From positions 18,508-82,507 of the forward strand of contig JAGFBZ010000332.1 in the NCBI GenBank assembly GCA_018398805.1: a DNA stretch of 64,000 nucleotides, in the 5' to 3' direction. Source of the DNA: Hirundichthys speculiger (taxonomy: Eukaryota > Chordata > Actinopteri > Beloniformes > Exocoetidae). The notes under the pieces were generated by a model. The model worked only from the letters and a program-made list of their open reading frames with translations, had not been told where the DNA came from and did not search any database. Made by a program: the position numbers and the translations under genes. This document shows positions 56,776 through 64,000 of this stretch, piece by piece; the first letter of the stretch is position 1; each line of letters begins with the position of its first letter.

Positions 56776-57692
56776 ACTAGGGTTGGGCAAGTTAACGTGT
56801 GACTATCGCGTTAACTCATTCATTTATTCACACAGACATTTATTTTATTGCGCATTAACGCATGTTGCTCACGTGCTTTTGTTTTGAAAAGTCTGTTACC
56901 AGCTACTGCAGAAACGGAAGAGAATTGGCAGGTAAACATGCGGAAAAGCTAAAACAGACATGGAGAGTGGTAAAAATCAGTGTACTTTACAGTTTGGGTA
57001 GCAACTCAGGTAGCAATTCTGAAAAAACTTTCAAACCCCTTTGTTCCAGACGATCGCGTCATTCCTCCATGTTACATCAGATCTCCATCTTTATCATCAG
57101 CTCCATATGTTCACTGTCGTGCTGTTCTCTTACTGGTTACTTCAGTGCGGCTCCATCTAGTGGCACAGATGTGTAATGACAACAGAAAGTCTATTCCTTT
57201 ATTATAAAACGACGCCCATTTTTGAAAATATGACTTCTAGATTAAAATATCGTCCTATATTCAGGCCAATATGATAGTTTGATCAAGGACTTATTCAACA
57301 GCAGATGGGTGTCCTGCAATGCTGGAAATGAGCATCAGAAGATTCTGTGCTTGTCATGATCTGAGAAGATGCAGAGCTTGAGAGCACTTTGGTTCATCTA
57401 TATATGAGCTGAGTTTTCATTCAGATTTTCACAATATTGTAAATATTATAGTATGTGATTCTAGTGCCGCCATGCTACCTGAACTGCTGCGCACAAAGCC
57501 ATTTCAGGGTCACGTTAACCAGACAATTAAATATTAAAAACAAATTCAGTCTCGTGGCCTGTTTGCTAAAATTGAAATATAAAAACCAGGCATTTTTTTG
57601 TTTTGTTTTATTGCTTTGATTGACAATTGAAAATGGAAAAAAAAAACAAATGATACACAGATAATAACAGATTGATAAAGTTACAGAACTTG
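56776..57692. mobile_element. hAT fragment, TAGGGTTGGGCAAGTTAACG end
   Basis: Starts at 56778 with AGGGTTGGGCAAGTTAACGT, a common hAT-type terminus, with GTTAACG-type subterminal repeats. No transposase frame. The Gypsy element's LTR end meets it at about 57692. From 56991 it takes part in the 1.87-kb tandem duplication. The opposite terminus is not seen. Confidence 0.55.
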
Positions 57693-58861
57693 TCACGACT
57701 TGTACAGGGAACTTAACCCAGACGCACGACTCCAAGAAATGTATATCAACAAAAAAAGGCTTTAATCAAGCATAACAAAAAAAAATCACTCACTGAGAGG
57801 AAAAAACACTACAAACTAAGGCAAAAACCTGGTCTTAGACAAAGCGGTGTAATTCTGACTTACTCTTTCTTGACATAAACACAGACAAAGTGGTCCAGGA
57901 AGTCTCTTAGCACATTTAATTAAAGCTTGGAAGACAGCCGGGGAGTTTGTCAACCCAAAAGGCATGACCAGGTATTCATAATGGCCACGAGGCATGTTCA
58001 AGCCCGTCTTCCATTCATCCCCCTCTCGGATACAGACTAGGTGATATGCATTTCTTAGGTCTAATTTGGTAAATATCTTGGCTTGCTGGAGCTGATCAAA
58101 GGCTGTTGACATGAGGGGCAGAGGGTACCGATTTTTAACATTTATGTCATTTAGTGGCCCATAGTCATAACATGGATGGAGAGAACCATCTTCGTTCACC
58201 ACAAAAAGAACCCTGCTCCTGTGGAGATGAGGACAGACGGATAAGCCCAGCTTTTAATGAAGACTCAACATATTCTGTCATTGCCTTCCTCTCGGGACCG
58301 AAGATGGAGTATAACCTGCCTTTAGGAATAGGGGCCCCTGGGATTAAGTCAATTGGACAATCATAAGGTCTGTAGGGAGGAAGAGAGGTTGCCCTAATTT
58401 TGCTGAAAACCTCACCCAGGTTATGGTAGCAACTCTGAACTGAAGTCAGGTCAGAGGGCTCAGAATCTGTGTTAGAAATAACAGCTTTTAGATCAGGACA
58501 TGACTTTAAACACTTATTTTTACAACTCTCAGCCCAGTTCAAAACCCTCCCAGTACTCCAGTCGATGTGTGGGTTATGTTCTTTTAACCAAGGGAGGCCC
58601 AAAATAAGAGTGTGCTGGGTAGAATAATACAAATGGAAGCACATAATTTCATGGTGGTCACCCACCAGCACTGCCAGTGGTTCAGTCTTATGAGTAACCT
58701 GGAATATCAGGCTCCCATCGAGAGCCTTGGCCTTTATTGTCTCGGGTTGTTCAGTCTTTAAATTAAGTTTTTGGGCAAAGCCCCAATCCATAAGGCTCTC
58801 ATCAGCCCCTGAGTCAATGAGTGCCTCAAGGCAAATTGTGGTGTTGTGATGCTTTACCTTA
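57693..58861 (-). pseudogene. Ty3/Gypsy pol fragment, duplicated copy A
   Basis: Minus strand: KVKHHNTTICLEALIDSGAD (protease active-site DSGA), HTLILGLPWLKEHNPHIDWS, SLPPYRPYDCPIDLIPGA, a frame change near 58190, [40 protein letters not shown] (RT motif A), [19 protein letters not shown] (motif B). After this the frame breaks and runs into GTCGTGACA, an LTR-end-like sequence at 57693, so the YxDD motif, RNase H and integrase are deleted. Its start is the duplication joint, so the first residues MKVFSELLPELLP are chance. Confidence 0.88.
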
Positions 58862-60736
58862 AGTTTGGGTAGCAACTCAGGTAGCAATTCTGAAAAAACT
58901 TTCAAACCCCTTTGTTCCAGACGATTGCGTCATTCCTCCATGTTACATCAGATCTGCATCTTTATCATCTGCTCCATGTGTTCACTGTCGTGCTGTTCTC
59001 TTACTGGTTACTTCAGTGCGGCTCCATCTAGTGGCACAGATGTGTAATGACAACAGAAAGTCTATTCCTTTATTATAAAACGACACCCATTTTTGAAAAT
59101 ATGACTTCTAGATTAAAATATCGTCCTATATTCAGGCCAATATGATAGTTTGATCAAGGACTTATTCAACAGCAGATGGGTGTCCTGCAATGCTGGAAAT
59201 GAGCATCAGAAGATTCTGTGCTTGTCATGATCTGAGAAGATGCAGAGCTTGAGAGCACTTTGGTTCATCTATATATGAGCTGAGTTTTCATTCAGATTTT
59301 CACAATATTGTAAATATTATAGTATGTGATTCTAGTGCCGCCATGCTACCTGAACTGCTGCGCACAAAGCCATTTCAGGGTCACGTTAACCGGACAATTA
59401 AATATTAAAAACAAATTCAGTCTCGTGGCCTGTTTGCTAAAATTGAAATATAAAAACCAGGCATTTTTTTGTTTTGTTTTATTGCTTTGATTGACAATTG
59501 AAAATGGAAAAAAAAAAAAACAAATGATACACAGATAATAACAGATTGATAAAGTTACAGAACTTGTCACGACTTGTACAGGGAACTTAACCCAGACGCA
59601 CGACTCCAAGAAATGTATATCAACAAAAAAAGGCTTTAATCAAGCATAACAAAAAAAAAATCACTCACTGAGAGGAAAAAACACTACAAACTAAGGCAAA
59701 AACCTGGTCTTAGACAAAGCGGTGTAATTCTGACTTACTCTTTCTTGACATAAACACAGACAAAGTGGTCCAGGAAGTCTCTTAGCACATTTAATTAAAG
59801 CTTGGAAGACAGCCGGGGAGTTTGTCAACCCAAAAGGCATGACCAGGTATTCATAATGGCCACGAGGCATGTTCAAGCCCGTCTTCCATTCATCCCCCTC
59901 TCGGATACAGACTAGGTGATATGCATTTCTTAGGTCTAATTTGGTAAATATCTTGGCTTGCTGGAGCTGATCAAAGGCTGTTGACATGAGGGGCAGAGGG
60001 TACCGATTTTTAACATTTATGTCATTTAGTGGCCCATAGTCATAACATGGATGGAGAGAACCATCTTCTTTCACCACAAAAAGAACCCTGCTCCTGTGGA
60101 GATGAGGACAGACAGATAAGCCCAGCTTTTAATGAAGACTCAACATATTCTGTCATTGCCTTCCTCTCGGGACCGAAGATGGAGTATAACCTGCCCTTAG
60201 GAATAGGGGCCCCTGGGATTAAGTCAATTGGACAATCATAAGGTCTGTAGGGAGGAAGAGAGGTTGCCCTAATTTTGCTGAAAACCTCACCCAGGTTATG
60301 GTAGCAACTCTGAACTGAAGTCAGGTCAGAGGGCTCAGAATCTGTGTTAGAAATAACAGCTTTTAGATCAGGACATGACTTTAAACACTTATTTTTACAA
60401 CTCTCAGCCCAGTTCAAAACCCTCCCAGTACTCCAGTCGATGTGTGGGTTATGTTCTTTTAACCAAGGGAGGCCCAAAATAAGAGTGTGCTGGGTAGAAT
60501 AATACAAATGGAAGCACATAATTTCATGGTGGTCACCCACCAGCACTGCCAGTGGTTCAGTCTTATGAGTAACCTGGAATATCAGGCTCCCATCGAGAGC
60601 CTTGGCCTTTATTGTCTCGGGTTGTTCAGTCTTTAAATTAAGTTTTTGGGCAAAGCCCCAATCCATAAGGCTCTCATCAGCCCCTGAGTCAATGAGTGCC
60701 TCAAGGCAAATTGTGGTGTTGTGATGCTTTACCTTA
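58862..60736 (-). pseudogene. Ty3/Gypsy pol fragment, copy B (with hAT part)
   Basis: Same content as copy A: RT frame 60077-59691 and protease-RT frame from 60740 leftward to 60040. Here the protease frame continues upstream into gag (VSRFSSTEFPFRSLTEIKVK), showing the original junction. 58862-59560 is the duplicated hAT portion. The same internal deletion is shared, so it predates the duplication. Confidence 0.88.
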
Positions 60737-61760
60737 ATCTCTGTTAAGGACCGGAAGGGGAACTCAGTGGAGGAGAAACGGCTCACCAGTACCTCCCTGC
60801 CAACTGGCGAGCCGAATCTTTTGCCAGGCACGCAGCCAGGAGATGATCTTGCTGCCTGCAGTAAAAAGCATCTGCCTTCCTGCAAACGACGCTCCTCCGC
60901 AGACAGTTTGACTCTTCCCAGCTGCATGGGGCTCATCTGCCTCCTGGGAGGATATCTTCCTCTGAGGAACTGATGAGGTGAAGCTTGAAGGGCTCCATCT
61001 GCGAGGCGGGTTAGCCACTGTGCGGCTCAGATGTCGGCCGAATGAAGCTCCCGTTTGGCGTCGGCTTCGCTGGCGCTCCTGCAAGCGATGATCAGTCCTT
61101 ATGGCCAGGGTTATAAGAGAGTCCAGGTTTGATGGCAGATCAAGGGGCACTAGTAGGTCTTGGATCTGGTCCAAGAGACCCTTAAGAAAGATATCAAAGA
61201 GGGCGGTGGCATTCCATCCTCTGTCCGTGGCGAGGGCGCGGAAGTGGATGGCATAATCAGCACCAGAGTCTGTACCTTGACTAATTCTGCTCAGCTCCTG
61301 TGCTTTCTCTCGAGCAGAGAAGAGTGGATCAAAAGCCCCCCTCAGGGCCCGTTTGAACTCATCAACGGATCCACAGATAGATGAGTCACGAGACCACTCT
61401 GCTGTCGCCCATGACTTGGCTCTCCCAGTAAGATGAGAAATCATAAACGCTACCTTGGACTCTTCGGTAGGAAAGGCTGATGGCGAATGTTCATAATGTA
61501 ATTCACAGTCGACAATAAATGGTCGACATTTACGGGATTCCCGGGAAAACCTTTCTGGTGGGGCGAGGTGCGGACCCGTGGCATGGCTCACTGGGGTTGG
61601 TGATATTCTCTCACCAGCCGAAGGTGTCTGGAGGAGAGGGATCCTTCGTGAGATGAGCTAAGACCCGATGGACTTGGGCTGCCAGGTGATCCACTTGGGT
61701 GGTGATGGCTGCTTTAAAGTTCTCCTGAACAGATTCGACAGGAACAAGGTTATTTGTAAT
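60737..61760 (-). pseudogene. Ty3/Gypsy gag region
   Basis: Minus-strand frame 61591-60764 reads MSHATGPHLAPPERFSRESR, then EESKVAFMISHLTGRAKSWA, FKRALRGAFDPLFSAREKAQ, LDIFLKGLLDQIQDLLVPLD; this is the retrotransposon gag capsid-type domain. About 60 more codons upstream (ITTQVDHLAAQV near 61720) are in another frame. The zinc knuckle expected near 60860-60900 (EGRCF...) is frameshifted so its Cys residues are lost, and the next frame leads into the protease at 60770. The 5' LTR is not recognised beyond 61760. Confidence 0.85.
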
Positions 61761-62059
61761 AACTGACAAGTTGAACTCCCTGTTAAAAATTTCTTCTGTT
61801 ACCTCAGAAATTACCTGTTTTAATGTTATGATTTTGGCCTCTAGATTGTTAGGATTTTGTTGGTAGACTTTTTTTATTTTTCATAAAAAAACAGATGACA
61901 TTAATTCCCTGGTAGGGGCAATAAGCTTTATTTTATTTGACATTTTTTAAGATGAGAATTACACTAAATATGTGTTACTGACAAGTGCTGATGTTAAAGT
62001 GTTTGAACAACAAATGTTATGGCACTTTAGTTCATATGGCAGCAGAACATTTGAATAAA
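61761..62059. other. Unassigned AT-rich spacer
   Basis: No motif found. Confidence 0.5.
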
Positions 62060-62690
62060 GTGACCTTTTTGGTGGTGTCGGGATCTCGTCTCTGCTGTTT
62101 GCACATGACGTGGTCCTGTTGGCGCCATTGAGTGGGGATCTTCAGCTCTCGCTGGAGCGGTTTGCAGCCGAGTGTGAAGCGGCAGGGATGAGAATCAGCA
62201 CCTCCAAATCTGAGACCATAGTTCTCAGTCGGAAAGGGGTAGAATGCCTCCTCCGGGTCGGGAGTGAGGTTCTCCCTCAAGTGGAGGAGTTAAAGTATCT
62301 CGGGGTTTTGTTCACAAGTGATGGGGAACGGGAGATCGACAAACGGATTGGTGCAGCATCTGCTGTGGTGCGGATCTGTACCAGTCCGATGTGGTGAAGA
62401 GAGTGCTTAGCCAAAAGGCAAGGCTCTCTGTTTACTGGTCGATCTTTGTTCCAACCCTCACCTATGGTCATGAACTGTGGATAGTGACAGAAAGAATGAG
62501 ATCGTGGATACAAGCGGTGGAAATGAGTTTTCTCCGCAGGGTGGCTGGACTCTCCCTTAGAGATAGGGTGAGACGTTCAGGCATTCGGGAGAGACTCAGA
62601 GTAGAGCCGCTGCTCCTTCACATCTAGAGGAGCCAGTTGAGGTGGTTCGGGCATCTCCCAGGTTTCCTCCTCAGAGGCTCCTGGCTACTA
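62060..62690 (+). pseudogene. RTE-like LINE, RT C-terminal fragment
   Basis: Reads GISSLLFAHDVVLLAPLSGD, LSLERFAAECEAAGMRISTS, KSETIVLSRKGVECLLRVGS, EELKYLGVLFTSDGEREIDK; a frame break near 62385; LTYGHELWIVTERMRSWIQA, EMSFLRRVAGLSLRDRVR, RLRVEPLLLHI. The catalytic FADD is FAHD here because codon 62104-62106 is CAT. Truncated at about 62690, after RWFGHLP. This LINE family is abundant in fish; the clade name is inference. Confidence 0.85.
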
Positions 62691-63670
62691 TATTATTGAA
62701 CAACAACATGAAGAACAATAAATACTAAAAGATGAATGAAATAAAGTATATAAACACCAAAGTCACCCAGTACCTCACTCCTCTGCAAACCTCTGCAAAC
62801 CAGCTGTGTCCGAATTCTGTCAGTCAGAACTGAAGGCCAGTTAGCAGGTCAGTAGACAGAGGCTCATCCTCAGGCACAGGATTTGGTGGAGATTTTGGTT
62901 GAAGCATTTCTAATAAAGAGCACATGGTATTGTCATTAGTATATATTTGTTACTGACAGCATTTACAGTGTTTACAAAAGTACAAAGTTATGCAAGAATC
63001 CACACATACACCCCCCTTCAATGGGGGGCGCGCACATACACACACACCTGACAGGTCCTGCAAAGATGTGGCTGCAGAGGTAGATGCTCCTCATTTTGGC
63101 CAGGGGGAGCTGCTCCAAAATATTTCAGAAGTGCCCCTGAATTTACAATAAAGATACAATATGTAAGTTAGATCACACTTAACATGCATCAGTTACCCAA
63201 TTAAAATAAACCATAATAATGCACGAATTATTATCATTTGTTAATATCCTATTAACTAAGCATAACACACTACAAATTATTCAAAAAGCTATATCACATA
63301 AAGCTTACAAAATGTCATGTCAGTGTATATTGACATGAATGTTATTTAAGTTAGCATAGACTCATGTATCGCATTAAAAATTCCACAGTCAGGGCGTACT
63401 ATTGTTTACCAAATTCCCAGACTAATAAGCCTGTGTGAACTTGCACTTGTGTTGTAAACACAAACTAGCCTACTGGTGAAATGCTAGCTGCTAGTTCAGC
63501 AAATCTAAAAAACAGTAGCAACATATTAGCAAGAGGATAAAACATAGCATATAGGCTACTGTTTCATTACATGCAAAATTATCGTCACCTTTTCCGTCCG
63601 TCAATCACCCAGAGTCAAGATTGACGTGATGTAAACAAATACACGATGATGGAGCCACAGATTCCTGGTT
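62691..63670. other. Unassigned stretch with two exon-like blocks on the minus strand
   Basis: On the minus strand 63141-63049 (GALLKYFGAAPPGQNEEHLP) is preceded by AG and followed by GTGTGTG. 62909-62823 (EMLQPKSPPNPVPEDEPLST to a stop) is preceded by TTATTAG. Joined they would make a short proline-rich C-terminus, possibly from a transposon N-terminal exon. Weak evidence only. The rest has no assignment. Confidence 0.25.
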
Positions 63671-63714
63671 TTTTTTTTTTTTTTTTTGTATTGGGTTATA
63701 TCATAACCCAATAC
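63671..63714. repeat. Poly-T run and short hairpin
   Basis: About 18 T residues, then GTATTGGGTTAT-ATC-ATAACCCAATAC, a perfect 12-bp stem with a 3-bp loop. It could be a terminator-like or retroelement end; not assigned. Confidence 0.85.
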
Positions 63715-63879
63715 AAATTTTATAAAATCTATGTTAATTTCATGAATGAAATACAGTTTATTTGGAAGTAGCAGTTTGTGTTGTGTGGCCTGGGTTCATG
63801 AGAGGTCAGTCTACCCCCCCTGCTTTTCCTCTGAGAGTGAGACTCAATCTGCTCACAACCTCTGCAGTTGCAGAGTTGA

Positions 63880-63912
<33 letters not shown>

Positions 63913-63918
63913 CCCCCC
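63880..63918. repeat. Poly-C tract
   Basis: Over 30 consecutive C with one G near the end. The length is likely unstable and hard to sequence. Confidence 0.95.
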
Positions 63919-63985
63919 GTCTCCCCCTTGCCTTTTCTTCTGACACACACAACGTGTATACATTACTCTCAGCAGCAAGTTGACA

Positions 63986-64000
63986 TAATAGTAGGGGTGC
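63986..64000 (+). other. Possible transposon terminus cut by the window end
   Basis: The last bases read TAATAGTAGGGGTGC; TAGGGGTG is a common hAT start. It cannot be verified within the window. Confidence 0.3.

Larger units (their letters stand above)
56991..60736. repeat. 1.87-kb tandem duplication
   Basis: Unit A 56991-58861 and unit B 58862-60736 both start AGTTTGGGTAGCAACTCAGG and are nearly identical (I see roughly ten substitutions plus poly-A length changes). Each unit holds hAT sequence, a Gypsy LTR end, and the Gypsy RT and protease region. The outer edges differ: only unit B continues into the gag region, so unit B is the original right side. Confidence 0.95.

Overview
The window looks like a teleost fish chromosome segment made mostly of interspersed repeats. 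I see no bacterial or viral operon structure, rRNA gene or tRNA gene. The fish assignment rests on two things. The only host-type gene is a C2H2 zinc-finger gene with a short acidic first exon of the kind found in large fish ZNF clusters. The repeat mix (many hAT families, Tc1/mariner, L2/CR1-like and L1/Tx1-like LINEs, RTE-like LINE, Ty3/Gypsy, tRNA-derived SINE) is typical of teleosts. Family names below come from reading motifs, not from a database search.

Host gene: a zinc-finger gene runs on the minus strand. Exon 1 is at 45533-45362, an acidic repeat exon at 25871-25194 and the finger exon at 24753-23269; all junctions are in the same phase. The roughly 19.5-kb first intron is packed with transposons. 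The finger exon carries an apparent frameshift and a premature stop, so this copy is probably a pseudogene. A second, paralogous exon 1 at 6221-6050 points to a neighbouring gene continuing to the left of the window.

Region by region: 1-4436 is an L2-like LINE split by a 2.7-kb insertion. 4437-5745 holds hAT ends and a Tx1/L1 RT fragment. 6316-6944 is a hAT MITE with an empty site in the paralogous exon-1 flank. 7443-11039 is a hAT containing a LINE that contains another hAT. 12.2-15.6 kb holds a SINE, a LINE C-terminal region split by a hAT MITE, and a Tc1 element. 16869-22552 is a full-length L1-type LINE with target-site duplication. 22.5-25.9 kb is the ZNF. 26-30 kb holds hAT fragments. 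30.8-33.7 kb is a second L2-like LINE. 34-39.5 kb is a four-level hAT nest. 40366-43407 is a complete hAT with a broken transposase. 46.7-47.4 kb is a Tc1 piece, followed by an array of ACTAGT-rich repeats (47.4-48.4 kb). 48896-52332 is an LTR element with matched LTRs whose only long ORF is built of tandem repeats and is not recognisable gag-pol. 54.4-56.0 kb is a LINE split by a TIR element. 57.7-61.8 kb is a decayed Gypsy element carrying a 1.87-kb tandem duplication. 62.1-62.7 kb is an RTE-like LINE fragment.

Nearly every coding region is broken. The most unusual items are the LTR element with the repeat-built ORF, the ACTAGT array, the hAT copy flanked by about 85-bp direct repeats, and the paralogous empty site that dates a MITE insertion.
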